Both the position numbers and the translations under genes were made by a program. A DNA stretch of 35,041 nucleotides from contig JANTFI010000016.1 of assembly GCA_024763505.1 (NCBI GenBank), positions 1 to 35,041 of the forward strand. Reading direction: 5' to 3'. This DNA comes from Gammaproteobacteria bacterium (GTDB lineage: Bacteria > Pseudomonadota > Gammaproteobacteria > GCA-001735895). The notes under the pieces are model-generated. The model worked only from the letters and a program-made list of their open reading frames with translations. It was not told the DNA's origin and did no database searches. This document shows, in pieces, positions 7,617 through 16,080 of the stretch; the first letter of the stretch is position 1, and each line of letters opens with the position of its first letter.

Positions 7617-8789
7617 ATGGATAGAAACAAAGCGATAGGGTTCATGCATGATTTGTTGCGCATGATGGTCAGCAAGGGTGGTTCGGACTTATTCATCACC
7701 ACTGGATCCGCCCCGGCGATCAAGGTCGATGGCAAGATTGCGCAGGTATCCAAGCAAGTGCTGTCTCCGACTCATACCCAGATGCTGGCGCGTTCGATCA
7801 TGAACGACAAACAGGTGTCGGAATTCGAAGAGCATCAGGAATGCAATTTTTCCATCGCCCTGCCGGGAGTGGCGCGTTTTCGTGTCAATGCCTTCGTGCA
7901 GCGTGGCAGCACCGGACTGGTGCTGCGGATCATCAATTCCGATATCCCGAGCTTTGATGAATTGAATCTGCCCAACGTACTGCAGGATATTACCATGACC
8001 AAACGTGGCCTGGTGATTTTCGTCGGTGGCACTGGCTCAGGTAAATCGACCTCGCTGGCGTCGATGGTTGATTATCGCAATCGCAACAGTTACGGCCATA
8101 TCATCACTATCGAAGACCCGGTTGAATTCGTTCATGAACATCGCAACTGCCTGGTCACCCAGCGCGAGGTCGGGGTCGATACCGACAGTTATGAAATCGC
8201 GCTGAAAAATACCCTGCGTCAGGCGCCGGATGTGATCCTGATCGGCGAGATTCGTGACCGCGAAGCGATGGACCACGCCATCGCGTTCGCCGAGACGGGT
8301 CATCTGTGTCTTTCAACCCTGCATGCCAATAGCACCAATCAGGCGCTTGATCGTATCATCAACTTTTTTCCGGAAGAACGTCGTCAGCAATTGCTGATGG
8401 ATTTGTCTCTGAACCTGAAAGCGCTGGTTTCGCAACGCCTGATTCCTCGCATCGACGGGGTCGGTCGTATCCCGGCGGTGGAAATCATGATCAATACACC
8501 GCTGATGCAGGATTTGATTTTCAAGGGTGAAATTCATGAAATGAAATCACTGATTGCCAAGTCCAACGAGCAGGGCATGATCACCTTCGATCAGGCGTTG
8601 TATAACTTATACGAAGAGCGCAAGATTTCTTTCGAAGATGCCTTGCGCAACGCTGATTCGGTGAATGATTTGCGGCTGCGCATCAAGCTGGAATCAGACA
8701 CTGCGCGTAAATCCGGGCTGGTCGAAGATCACCGCGACGATTTCGAGCTGGAAGAATCCGATGACGATGGTTATTCCGGCATGATTTAG
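7617..8789 (+). CDS. pilU: Type IV pilus accessory retraction ATPase PilU
   Basis: A 390-residue PilT paralogue that in known systems assists PilT in retraction. Features: GGSDLFITTGSAP at the N terminus, Walker A GGTGSGKSTS with Lys143, IEDPVEFVHEHRNCLVTQREVG, Walker B VILIGEIRDRE, AETGHLCLSTLHANSTNQALDRIINFFPEERR, and a C-terminal FDQALYNLYEERKISFEDAL. These segments closely resemble Pseudomonas PilU. The AIRNLIRE motif of PilT is replaced by LMQDLIF. The last 20 or so residues form an acidic tail (ELEESDDD). It follows pilT by 50 bases and precedes a second PilU-like gene by 21, so the three are likely one operon. Confidence 0.96.
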   Translation: MDRNKAIGFMHDLLRMMVSKGGSDLFITTGSAPAIKVDGKIAQVSKQVLSPTHTQMLARSIMNDKQVSEFEEHQECNFSIALPGVARFRVNAFVQRGSTGLVLRIINSDIPSFDELNLPNVLQDITMTKRGLVIFVGGTGSGKSTSLASMVDYRNRNSYGHIITIEDPVEFVHEHRNCLVTQREVGVDTDSYEIALKNTLRQAPDVILIGEIRDREAMDHAIAFAETGHLCLSTLHANSTNQALDRIINFFPEERRQQLLMDLSLNLKALVSQRLIPRIDGVGRIPAVEIMINTPLMQDLIFKGEIHEMKSLIAKSNEQGMITFDQALYNLYEERKISFEDALRNADSVNDLRLRIKLESDTARKSGLVEDHRDDFELEESDDDGYSGMI

Positions 8790-8810
8790 CCTTTCACCGA
8801 GAGAAGTATC

Positions 8811-9962
8811 ATGTCTAGTCAACCCACCACCAAACTGCTCGAGCCTTACCTCAAGATCATGGCCGAAAAACAGGCCTCCGATCTGTATTTTGTTACCGGC
8901 GCGCCGGCCAATATGAAGCTCAATGGCAAGACTTCGGCGATTGCCAAGAAACCGTTCAGCGGCGGTCAGGTGAAGAAGCTCGCCTACAGCCTGCTCAGTG
9001 AAGAGCAGATTATGGATTTTGAAATCAACCGTGAGTTGAATATCGGTTTTACGCTAATGGATGTGGGGCGCTTTCGCGTCAATATCTTTTTGCAGCGCTC
9101 CGAAGTTTCGATGGTGATTCGCTATATCAAGTGGGTGATTCCGGGGCTGGATCAACTGGGTTTGCCCCAGATATTGAAAAAAATCGTTATGGAAAATACC
9201 GGGCTGGTACTGGTAGTAGGTTCGACCGGCTCGGGTAAATCGACCACGCTGGCATCGATGCTGAATTATCGAAACCAGCAGGAAGGCGGGCATATTCTGA
9301 CCATTGAGGATCCAATCGAGTTTGTGTTCCGGCATGACAAGTCGATTATTTCGCAACGCGAAGTCGGGATCGATACGCTGTCTTATGAAAACGCATTGCG
9401 CGAAGCGCTGCGTGAAGCGCCCGAGGTGATCATGATCGGTGAAGCGCGTGACCGTGAAACCATGCAGGCCGCGATCAACTTTGCCGACACTGGTCACTTG
9501 TGCCTGACCACGCTGCACGCGGTCAATTCCAATCAGGCGATGGACCGGATCATGAATATGTTCCCGACCGATATGCGCGAACAATTGTTGATGGATTTGT
9601 CGCTCAATCTGAAGGCGGTAGTTTCGCAGCGGCTGGTGCCTGCAATGGATGGTAAACTCGCCTGCGTGGTCGAAGTGATGATGAATTCCCCCTACATCGC
9701 CGAATTGTTGCGCGAGGGTAATTTCAACGAGATCAAGGGGGTCATGGAAAAAGGTGACACAGTGGGGATGCAGACCTTCGACCAGTCACTGTACGACCTG
9801 TACAAGGCGGACAAGATTTCAATCAAGAATGCACTCAGTTATGCAGACTCCAGCACCAACCTGGAATGGAAAATCAATTTCGGCAACGAGCAACGTGACA
9901 CCCGCCACCACCTTGACGAAAAACCTTTTCCCGACGAGTTGACATTGCCTTCTGAAGAATAA
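8811..9962 (+). CDS. Second PilU-like type IV pilus ATPase
   Basis: A 383-residue third member of the PilT family in the same cluster. It keeps the full catalytic set: QASDLYFVTG, Walker A GSTGSGKST with Lys143, IEDPIEFVFRHDKSIISQREVG, Walker B VIMIGEARDRE, and ADTGHLCLTTLHAVNSNQAMDRI, so it is probably an active ATPase. It resembles PilU more than PilT: MDLSLNLKAVVSQRL and GMQTFDQSLYDLY are shared with PilU, and the AIRNLIRE region reads YIAELLRE. The C terminus is acidic and proline-containing. Substitutions relative to PilU are scattered through the N-terminal domain, so it is an old duplicate rather than a recent copy. It may form mixed or separate hexamers; its role is not known to me. 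Confidence 0.9.
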   Translation: MSSQPTTKLLEPYLKIMAEKQASDLYFVTGAPANMKLNGKTSAIAKKPFSGGQVKKLAYSLLSEEQIMDFEINRELNIGFTLMDVGRFRVNIFLQRSEVSMVIRYIKWVIPGLDQLGLPQILKKIVMENTGLVLVVGSTGSGKSTTLASMLNYRNQQEGGHILTIEDPIEFVFRHDKSIISQREVGIDTLSYENALREALREAPEVIMIGEARDRETMQAAINFADTGHLCLTTLHAVNSNQAMDRIMNMFPTDMREQLLMDLSLNLKAVVSQRLVPAMDGKLACVVEVMMNSPYIAELLREGNFNEIKGVMEKGDTVGMQTFDQSLYDLYKADKISIKNALSYADSSTNLEWKINFGNEQRDTRHHLDEKPFPDELTLPSEE

Positions 9963-9989
9963 GCTCAAGCCTGCAGTCGAGTCGCTGAC

Positions 9990-10871
9990 ATGTCCCGAAA
10001 TCTGGCCTTCCTGATGCTGGCTGGCAGCGCGCTGTTCTGGTCCGGAAACTTTGTGCTCGGGCGCGCCTTTGCCACCGATATTGCACCGGTGACCTTGTCG
10101 TATCTGCGCTGGTGTGTGGCGCTGATCTGTTTTATACCCTTTAGCTGGCGCGCCTTGCTGGCACAGTGGCCCCTTATTCGTCAGCATGGCTGGAAACTGG
10201 TTTTCATGGGTACGCTCGGGGTTGCGGGTTTTAATACCCTTGCCTATCTCGGCTTGCACTCCACCAGCGCCACCAATGCACTGTTGATCAACAGCTTTAT
10301 TCCGATTCTGATTATTCTGTTTTCGCGCATTTATCCGGGGGTTGCGATTTCTCCGCTACGCCTGATCGGCATCGTGATCTCGACGGCGGGTGTGTTGCTG
10401 CTGGTCAGTCGTGGCGAACTGGCAAAACTGTTGGCCTTTGAGTTCAATGTCGGAGATTTATGGATTCTGGGCGCAGCGATGATCTGGGCCATTTATTCGA
10501 TCAGTTTGCGCTGGCGGCCGGCCGGTATTACCGCGCCGGTATTCCTGACCGTTACGATGATCGTTGGTGTGCTGGTTTTAAGTCCGATTTTTTGGCTCAA
10601 CCTCAATCACGAACCAGCCTTTGAGGCGACACCGGAAAATCTGCTGGCGGTTGCTTATGTGGCCTGGTTTGCTTCGATCGGTGCTTTTCTGTTCTGGAAT
10701 CAGGGGGTGAAAATCGTCGGTGCAGGGACGGCCGGACAATTTATTCATTTGATGCCGGTGTTTGGCACCACCATGGCGGTGGTCTTTTTAAACGAACAGT
10801 TGTACTGGTTTCATTTCGCCGGAGCAGCAGCCATCGGGCTGGGCATCCTTTTATCGCTACGCTCGAAATAA
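9990..10871 (+). CDS. EamA/DMT family membrane transporter
   Basis: A 293-residue hydrophobic protein with about ten membrane helices in two EamA repeats. The first repeat opens LMLAGSALFWSGNFVLGRAF and contains the typical LSYLRWCVAL; the second opens LWILGAAMIWAIYSISLRW and ends with PVFGTTMAVVFLNEQLYWFHFAGAAAIGLGI, the conserved last helices of drug/metabolite exporters. Such proteins move amino acids, nucleobases or other small metabolites across the inner membrane; the substrate cannot be inferred. It starts 27 bases after the PilU-like gene and could be co-transcribed, but it meets the leftward P-loop gene end to end, so it closes the rightward series. Confidence 0.9.
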   Translation: MSRNLAFLMLAGSALFWSGNFVLGRAFATDIAPVTLSYLRWCVALICFIPFSWRALLAQWPLIRQHGWKLVFMGTLGVAGFNTLAYLGLHSTSATNALLINSFIPILIILFSRIYPGVAISPLRLIGIVISTAGVLLLVSRGELAKLLAFEFNVGDLWILGAAMIWAIYSISLRWRPAGITAPVFLTVTMIVGVLVLSPIFWLNLNHEPAFEATPENLLAVAYVAWFASIGAFLFWNQGVKIVGAGTAGQFIHLMPVFGTTMAVVFLNEQLYWFHFAGAAAIGLGILLSLRSK

Positions 10872-10876
10872 TCGCG

Positions 10877-11380
10877 CTACAGCGATTCGATAAATGCCCT
10901 GACCTGTTTTCGGCGGTTCAGAACAATCCGTCTTTGCTCGGCGTTTAGGCTGGCCAGCTTTTGCAGAATGCCGGGTCTTTTCCGGCTGCGAAAGGTCAGG
11001 ATGTAAAGCAAAAACTCGAGTGATAATCGCTCGCGGTTGCCGGGCGTCATGTCGGGGCGCGTGCCATTGCGATAGCGCAGGTAGCGCTCGATGGCTCCCC
11101 GCAGGCAGGTCAGGGTCGGCAGGTCGAGATAAATAATGGTGTCGGCCCTTGGCAGCCGGGCGGCCAGCGTCGAGCCATAATTGCCATCGATAATCCATTT
11201 TTCTTCGCCCATGATTTGTTGCAGTTGATGACGGAATTCTTCTGGATCACTGGCTACCCAGCCAGATTTCCAGAACAGTTTGTCGAGATGGTGCAGAGGC
11301 AGTTGCAAGCGCTGTGCGAGTTGTTGTGCCAGACGGGTCTTGCCAGCACCGGGGCTGCCGAGAATCAGAATTTTCTTCAT
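10877..11380 (-). CDS. P-loop adenylate-kinase-like ATPase
   Basis: A 167-residue P-loop protein. The N terminus MKKILILGSPGAGKTRLAQQLAQ is a Walker A of the adenylate-kinase/shikimate-kinase type, followed by LPLHHLDKLFWKSGW and WIIDGNYGSTL and DTIIYLDLPTLTCLRGAIERYLRYRNGTRPD. This pattern is shared with proteins annotated as AAA-family ATPase or topology-modulation protein (FlaR-like), probably small-molecule kinases of unknown substrate. The frame opens further upstream to a TTG overlapping pyrC', but ATG 11380 starts exactly at the P-loop strand. It is the last gene of the leftward gsh-pyr series. Confidence 0.8.
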   Translation of the reverse strand: MKKILILGSPGAGKTRLAQQLAQRLQLPLHHLDKLFWKSGWVASDPEEFRHQLQQIMGEEKWIIDGNYGSTLAARLPRADTIIYLDLPTLTCLRGAIERYLRYRNGTRPDMTPGNRERLSLEFLLYILTFRSRKRPGILQKLASLNAEQRRIVLNRRKQVRAFIESL

Positions 11381-11412
11381 TCGCTCAAATCTCGGCAGAC
11401 ATCTTGCGCGGG

Positions 11413-12684
11413 TCAATCGATGGGCTTGCCGGCAATGATCGAGTGTTCGACACGGGTGCTGAAATCCCAGCCTTCGAAGGCATTATTTTTACCGGCAGAC
11501 AGAAACTCTTCACTGCGGCAGCTATAACTTTGCTGGTCATCGACGATGATCAGGTCGGCCAGCTCGCCGGGCGCGATTTGTCCGGCTGGCAGACCGAAAA
11601 TTCGCGCCGGATGCTGCGTGACTTTGGCAATCGCTTCGGCCAGCGGCAGCACGCCTTCCTCCACCAGTTTGAACAACAGCGGCAGGAAAACATCCAGCGA
11701 ACTGATGCCCGGCTCGGCTGACGGAAAGGGTTTGAGCTTGGCGTCGGCATCGTGCGGTTGATGGTCGGAACAAATGCAGTCAATGGTTCCATCGGCAAGC
11801 CCGGCACGCAGGGCGTGTTTGTCTTGTTCGCTGCGCAGTGGTGGTATCACCAGCTTGCGCGTGTCGAAATTATCGATGTCGAAATCGGTCAAAAATAATT
11901 GATGCATGCTGGCATCCGCGCTGACCGGCAAGCCGTCTTTCTTGGCCTGGCGAATCATGTCGACCGAGCGGGCGCAGGAAATCTGGCCAAAGTGGGTGCG
12001 CGCACCGGTTTGCGCGACCAGTTCGATATCTTTCGCCAACGCGGCGGTTTCGGCGGCTTCTGGAATCGGCGGCAAACCGCGGCGCGTGGCGAGTGGACCT
12101 TCATGCGCACAGCCATTGCCGTACAGGGCCTGGTCCATCGGTTGAATCACCACCAGCATACCCTGACCGGCGGCGTATTCCATTGCGCGGCGTTGCACCA
12201 GATTATTCAAAAAAGGTCGCTGCGCATTACTCAGTGCAATGCAGCCGGCCTGTTTTAGTGTTCCCATGTTGCTGAGGATTTCACCCTGCAGCTTTTTGGT
12301 CAGCGCGCCGATGGTGTAAATGTGACAGCGATTGCCAGCCTTTTGATTACTGTGATGAATCTGCTCGACGATGGCCGAGTTGTCGGTGATCGGTTTGGAA
12401 TCGGGCGGAATGCACAGGCTGGTGATGCCATTTCGTGCTGCGGCATTGGTTTCCGAAGCGATGCTGGCTTTGTGGGTCAGACCGGGTTCGCGCACGCGAC
12501 ACTGGATATCGACCAGCCCCGGCAATACCAGTTTGCCGGAGGCATCGATCTCTTTTTCGGCGACAAAGCCATCCGGGACGGAGCCGACAGCGCTGATCAA
12601 TTGCAGGTCGATGAAGACATCGGTGACGCGGTCAGTGGCCGATGCCGGGTCGATCACTCGGCCATTCTTGATGCGTATCTTCAC
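11413..12684 (-). CDS. pyrC': Dihydroorotase-like subunit PyrC' (inactive homologue)
   Basis: A 423-residue member of the dihydroorotase/amidohydrolase family. The expected metal motif DxHxH reads D60-I-Q-C-R64, so both histidines are replaced, while VREPG after it and the later CSDHQPHD are kept. This is the pattern of the non-catalytic PyrC' (PyrX) that assembles with PyrB in pseudomonads and holds the aspartate transcarbamoylase dodecamer together. A separate active PyrC is then expected elsewhere. The GTG at 12684 overlaps the pyrB TGA by four bases, which fixes the start; the frame upstream lies inside pyrB. Family identity is strong, and loss of catalysis is inferred from the ligands. 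Confidence 0.93.
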   Translation of the reverse strand: MKIRIKNGRVIDPASATDRVTDVFIDLQLISAVGSVPDGFVAEKEIDASGKLVLPGLVDIQCRVREPGLTHKASIASETNAAARNGITSLCIPPDSKPITDNSAIVEQIHHSNQKAGNRCHIYTIGALTKKLQGEILSNMGTLKQAGCIALSNAQRPFLNNLVQRRAMEYAAGQGMLVVIQPMDQALYGNGCAHEGPLATRRGLPPIPEAAETAALAKDIELVAQTGARTHFGQISCARSVDMIRQAKKDGLPVSADASMHQLFLTDFDIDNFDTRKLVIPPLRSEQDKHALRAGLADGTIDCICSDHQPHDADAKLKPFPSAEPGISSLDVFLPLLFKLVEEGVLPLAEAIAKVTQHPARIFGLPAGQIAPGELADLIIVDDQQSYSCRSEEFLSAGKNNAFEGWDFSTRVEHSIIAGKPID

Positions 12685-13649
12685 CCGTCTAGGCCCGGTT
12701 GCGAGGCGATCATCGACATCACGGCCATGCGCACGGCGATGCCAAAGGTGACTTGCTGCAGGATCACCGATTGCTTGCCATCCATCACCGAGGATTCGAT
12801 TTCGATGCCGCGATTGGCCGGGCCGGGGTGCATGATAATGGCATCCGGTTTGGCCAGCTTGATGCGCTCGGCGGTCAGTCCGTACTGGCGAAAATATTCT
12901 TTCTCGCTGGGTAACAAAGCGCCGGTCATGCGCTCTTTTTGCAGCCGCAGCATAATCACGACATCGACATCCCGGATGCCTTCGTCGAAATCGTGATAAA
13001 CCTGAACGCCCAGTGTTTCGCAATGTTCGGGCAGCAGCGTCGGTGGTGCGATCACCCGCACCTGTCCGGTATTGAGAATATTCAGCGCATGAATCTGTGA
13101 GCGGGCCACACGCGAATGCTTGATGTCGCCGACGATGGCGACGCTGAGCCCTTCAAACTGTTGCTTGTGGCGGCGGATAGTGAACATGTCGAGCATCGCC
13201 TGGGTCGGATGCGCGTGCTGGCCGTCTCCGGCATTCAGTACACTGACACCGGGGTGGACATGCGAAGCGAAAAAATGCGCGCTGCCGCTATCCTGATGGC
13301 GGATGACGAACATATCGATCTGCATCGCTTCGAGGTTGTGCAGGGTATCGAGCAGAGATTCGCCCTTGACCGCTGACGAAGTCTTGATGTCGAGGCTGAG
13401 GATGTCAGCCGACAGTCGCTGGGCCGCCAGTTCGAAGGTTGCACGGGTGCGTGTGCTGGCTTCGAAGAATAGATTGGCGACCGTCTTGCCGCGTAGAATC
13501 GGCACCTTTTTGATGCTGCGATCGGTCACCGAGGTGAAGGACTCGGCGGTATCGAGAATATCGGTGAGAATCTGTTTGCTTAATCCTTCAACGCTCAGAA
13601 AGTGTCTGAGTCTGCCGTCATCGTGGAGTTGAAGATTAGGATTCGCCAT
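12681..13649 (-). CDS. pyrB: Aspartate carbamoyltransferase catalytic subunit
   Basis: A 322-residue enzyme of pyrimidine synthesis joining carbamoyl phosphate and aspartate into N-carbamoyl aspartate. Carbamoyl-phosphate binding is marked by [16 protein letters not shown]; the domain linker and aspartate domain show [44 protein letters not shown] and [11 protein letters not shown]. Length and motifs match the class that pairs with PyrC' rather than the PyrI regulatory chain. It overlaps the end of pyrR by 14 bases and pyrC' by four, giving tight translational coupling. Confidence 0.98.
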   Translation of the reverse strand: MANPNLQLHDDGRLRHFLSVEGLSKQILTDILDTAESFTSVTDRSIKKVPILRGKTVANLFFEASTRTRATFELAAQRLSADILSLDIKTSSAVKGESLLDTLHNLEAMQIDMFVIRHQDSGSAHFFASHVHPGVSVLNAGDGQHAHPTQAMLDMFTIRRHKQQFEGLSVAIVGDIKHSRVARSQIHALNILNTGQVRVIAPPTLLPEHCETLGVQVYHDFDEGIRDVDVVIMLRLQKERMTGALLPSEKEYFRQYGLTAERIKLAKPDAIIMHPGPANRGIEIESSVMDGKQSVILQQVTFGIAVRMAVMSMIASQPGLDG

Positions 13650-14142
13650 GGACTTTCTGGAACTTCAGGGTCAGTGCATCGCCGTTTTCGAGTTTGACCT
13701 GTTCATCGTCGGCAAGCTCGATGGTTTGGCCGACGAAATCGGCCTGAATCGGTAGCTCGCGCCCGCCGCGGTCGATCAGAATCGCCAGCACAATACGTTC
13801 GGGACGGCCATAGTCGAACAGTTCGTTCATCGCGGCGCGCACGGTGCGTCCGGAGTACAGCACATCATCCACCAGCACGATGGTCTTGCCATCGATATCG
13901 GTCGGCAGGCTGGACGGGTTGACGGTCGGGTGCAGTCCGATCTTGGTGAAATCGTCACGATAAAAGGTGATATTAAGCTTGCCCAGTTCAGTGGCAGGCT
14001 GGAGCATTTGGTGCAAACGCTCGGCGATCAGATAGCCGCCGGTTTCAATACCAACCAGAATCGGTTGATCGACGCCGGAAAATAATGGTGCGAGCTGGTC
14101 AGTCAGCTTTTGCAGCAGCGGTTCTACAAGCAAGTCAGTCAC
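13636..14142 (-). CDS. pyrR: PyrR: uracil phosphoribosyltransferase-type pyrimidine regulator
   Basis: A 168-residue type I phosphoribosyltransferase. The PRPP loop [21 protein letters not shown] is clear, as are [26 protein letters not shown] near the middle and [20 protein letters not shown]. PyrR proteins sense UMP and regulate pyr genes, by mRNA attenuation in Bacillus and by a different route in pseudomonads, and can have weak uracil phosphoribosyltransferase activity. The start is GTG 14142. The 59 bases upstream show no obvious attenuator hairpin with a T-run, so RNA-based control is not supported here. It leads the pyrR-pyrB-pyrC' group. Confidence 0.96.
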   Translation of the reverse strand: MTDLLVEPLLQKLTDQLAPLFSGVDQPILVGIETGGYLIAERLHQMLQPATELGKLNITFYRDDFTKIGLHPTVNPSSLPTDIDGKTIVLVDDVLYSGRTVRAAMNELFDYGRPERIVLAILIDRGGRELPIQADFVGQTIELADDEQVKLENGDALTLKFQKVHGES

Positions 14143-14201
14143 GATATTTTCGATGTGGTCAGATTGCTGCGCTTTATATCACACTGATCGGGCTTTGTAA
14201 G

Positions 14202-14618
14202 CTATTGCTGATGCAGCCAGGTTTCGGTAATGAGTACGGCGGCGATGCAGTCGATGTCGGGTTTGGCGGTGTGTCTTTGCTCGCTTTGTTCGACTATTTG
14301 CCAGGCTTCGCGCGTGGTCAGACGCTCGTCGATCAATTCCGTTTTGATGTGAAAGCGACCTTCGAGTTGGCGGCTAAAGCGTATGGCAATGTCGGTCATC
14401 GCTGATTTTTTGCCGATCATGCTTGACGGCAAGCCGACCACACACAAATCCGGCTGCCAGGTCTTGATCAGTTTTTCGATCGCGCTCCAGTCGGGCTTGT
14501 TATTGATGACGCGGATGCCTTCGAGCGGCGACGCGGTTTGGGTCAGGGTCTGGCCAATCGCGCTGCCGATCCAGCGGGTGCCGACATCGAAACCGAGCAC
14601 GCTCAGGTTTTCAGGCAT
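14202..14618 (-). CDS. ruvX: RuvX/YqgF RNase H-fold nuclease
   Basis: A 138-residue RNase H-fold protein. LGFDVGTRWIGSAIGQ carries the first catalytic aspartate, followed by VVGLPSSMIGKKSAMT, ELIDERLTTREAW and a late aspartate in KPDIDCIAAVLI. YqgF/RuvX takes part in 16S rRNA 5'-end maturation and is also described as a Holliday-junction-resolvase-like enzyme. It overlaps the algH end by eight bases; the algH-ruvX pair is widely conserved in proteobacteria. Confidence 0.95.
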   Translation of the reverse strand: MPENLSVLGFDVGTRWIGSAIGQTLTQTASPLEGIRVINNKPDWSAIEKLIKTWQPDLCVVGLPSSMIGKKSAMTDIAIRFSRQLEGRFHIKTELIDERLTTREAWQIVEQSEQRHTAKPDIDCIAAVLITETWLHQQ

Positions 14619-15171
14619 TGCCGGTGGTCGGCGACAGGGTGTCGAGATCGAAGCCCAGTGTATCGAAAGCCATTTGCCATTTGTGGTCGATATCGGGGTG
14701 GAAAGTGATCTCGAGGCTGGATGGCGCAGTCAGCCACGAATTATGTTGCAGTTCTTCTTCCAGTTGGCCGCCGGACCAACCGGAAAATCCGAGCATCACC
14801 AGAAATTGGGCCGGACCGTTGTCTTGCGCGATGTCTTGCAGGATGTCTTTCGAACTGGTCAGGCTGATTTCATCACTGACTTTCAGGGTGCGCTCCCATT
14901 CCGCTTCGGCAGTGTGCAGCACGAATCCCTGTTGCAGGTTGACTGGCCCACCGATAAACACCGGTAATTGCTGGATGTGCGGGTGCGGGCATTCAATCTC
15001 CAGCGACTGGAATAACGTTTGCAGGGTCTGGTCCGACAGATGGTTGATGACCACGCCCATGCAGCCCTCTTCATTGTGTTCGCAGACATAGACCAGGCTG
15101 GACGCGAACAGCGGGTCCTTGATGCTGGGTGTCGCTAGCAGGTACTGGTTTTTCAGTTGGTTGTTATTCAT
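14611..15171 (-). CDS. algH: YqgE/AlgH family protein
   Basis: A 186-residue UPF0301 protein. Its conserved blocks appear in order: NQYLLATPSIKDPLFASSLVYVCEHNEEGCMGVVIN, VFIGGPVNLQQGFVLHT, and FLVMLGFSGWSGGQLEEEL with NSWLTAP. In P. aeruginosa AlgH influences alginate and virulence gene expression, but the molecular role is unsettled. I chose ATG 15171 because it overlaps the stop of the upstream TonB-like gene (ATGA) and begins where family similarity begins; the open frame above lies within the TonB-like gene. Confidence 0.95.
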   Translation of the reverse strand: MNNNQLKNQYLLATPSIKDPLFASSLVYVCEHNEEGCMGVVINHLSDQTLQTLFQSLEIECPHPHIQQLPVFIGGPVNLQQGFVLHTAEAEWERTLKVSDEISLTSSKDILQDIAQDNGPAQFLVMLGFSGWSGGQLEEELQHNSWLTAPSSLEITFHPDIDHKWQMAFDTLGFDLDTLSPTTGNA

Positions 15172-16076
15172 CCGTTTGGTTCCTGGTCGCGGGGTTTGGT
15201 GGTCAGCCGGCTGGATTTGAAATCCCAGGTGCGCACAATCACGATCTGGTCGGCCTTGTCGCGCAGTTTTTGCGGAAAAGGGGGGAACGGGCTGGCCAGC
15301 CGGACGATGCGCCGCGCCGCCTGATCGAGTATCGGATGTCCGGAGGCGCGGGATACATGGGTGTCGATGACTTGCCCGGCTGCATTGATGCGGACATTCA
15401 GCCGCAGGTCGCCGCTGATCTTGTTGACTTCGGCTTCGGCCGGATAATTCAGATTGCCAATATGTTCGATGCGGTTGACCCACTGTGCCAGATAGCCGGC
15501 TTCGACGGCTTCGCGGGTGCTGGCGGTGAGGGTGATTTCGCGCGGCCGTTTGGCGTAGGCTTCAGTAATCTTGCGGATCTCGGCCTGCAGGTTGGCGATG
15601 CGGCGGCGTTGCTGTTGCAGCGAAATAACATTGCTGTTGCTGACCTTGGCCTGATCGGTGTTTTTGCTGCGTTCGATCTTGCGATCAGCTTCGCGGTTGT
15701 TGATGTAATAGATTTTTTCCAGCTTGACCACATTGGCCTTGCGCTGCTCCTGCATGCGATCTGACAGACCCTGATAGTCGAGCGGTGTGGGCGCGGAAAC
15801 CGGTGCGCCGGGTCTGGCCTTTTCGAGTTGGTTTCCGCCGCCTTTCTGGTTGCTCTGGGCCAGATAATCCGGGTCATCCGGCGCCTCGGCGCTTTGCGTG
15901 TTGGCCATGATGATTTCCTTGCTGGGCAGGGCTTCCGGAGTATTGGCATCAGAGCGAGTGAAGCCGACACCGAGAATGATGATCAGGTGCAGGGCAAAGG
16001 CCAGAAACAGGGTGAAGCCCAGCCGGTCGCTGGCGCCGATCAGGTTCGGTTTGGGTAAATCGGGGGTGTCGCTCAT
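15168..16076 (-). CDS. TonB family energy-transducer protein (TonB3-like)
   Basis: A 302-residue protein with a single N-terminal membrane anchor (FTLFLAFALHLIIILGVGF, about residues 21-39), a periplasmic stretch rich in charged helices (about 95-185), and a TonB C-terminal domain of about 215-290 with NLNYPAEAE, LRLNVRINAAGQVIDTHVSRASGHPILDQAARRIV and FPPFP. TonB proteins transmit proton-motive energy to the outer membrane. Its position between algH and gshB is that of P. aeruginosa tonB3 (PA0406), a gene associated with twitching motility and pilus assembly. The usual proline-rich spacer is replaced by a probable coiled coil. No ExbB/ExbD genes are nearby. Confidence 0.88.
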   Translation of the reverse strand: MSDTPDLPKPNLIGASDRLGFTLFLAFALHLIIILGVGFTRSDANTPEALPSKEIIMANTQSAEAPDDPDYLAQSNQKGGGNQLEKARPGAPVSAPTPLDYQGLSDRMQEQRKANVVKLEKIYYINNREADRKIERSKNTDQAKVSNSNVISLQQQRRRIANLQAEIRKITEAYAKRPREITLTASTREAVEAGYLAQWVNRIEHIGNLNYPAEAEVNKISGDLRLNVRINAAGQVIDTHVSRASGHPILDQAARRIVRLASPFPPFPQKLRDKADQIVIVRTWDFKSSRLTTKPRDQEPNG

Positions 16077-16080
16077 GTGA

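Noticed and set aside
12685-13023. Upstream extension of the pyrC' frame
   Set aside because: It lies inside pyrB in another frame; the GTG at 12684 overlapping the pyrB stop is the natural start.
15172-15483. Upstream extension of the algH frame
   Set aside because: It overlaps the TonB domain coding sequence in another frame and is not similar to AlgH proteins.
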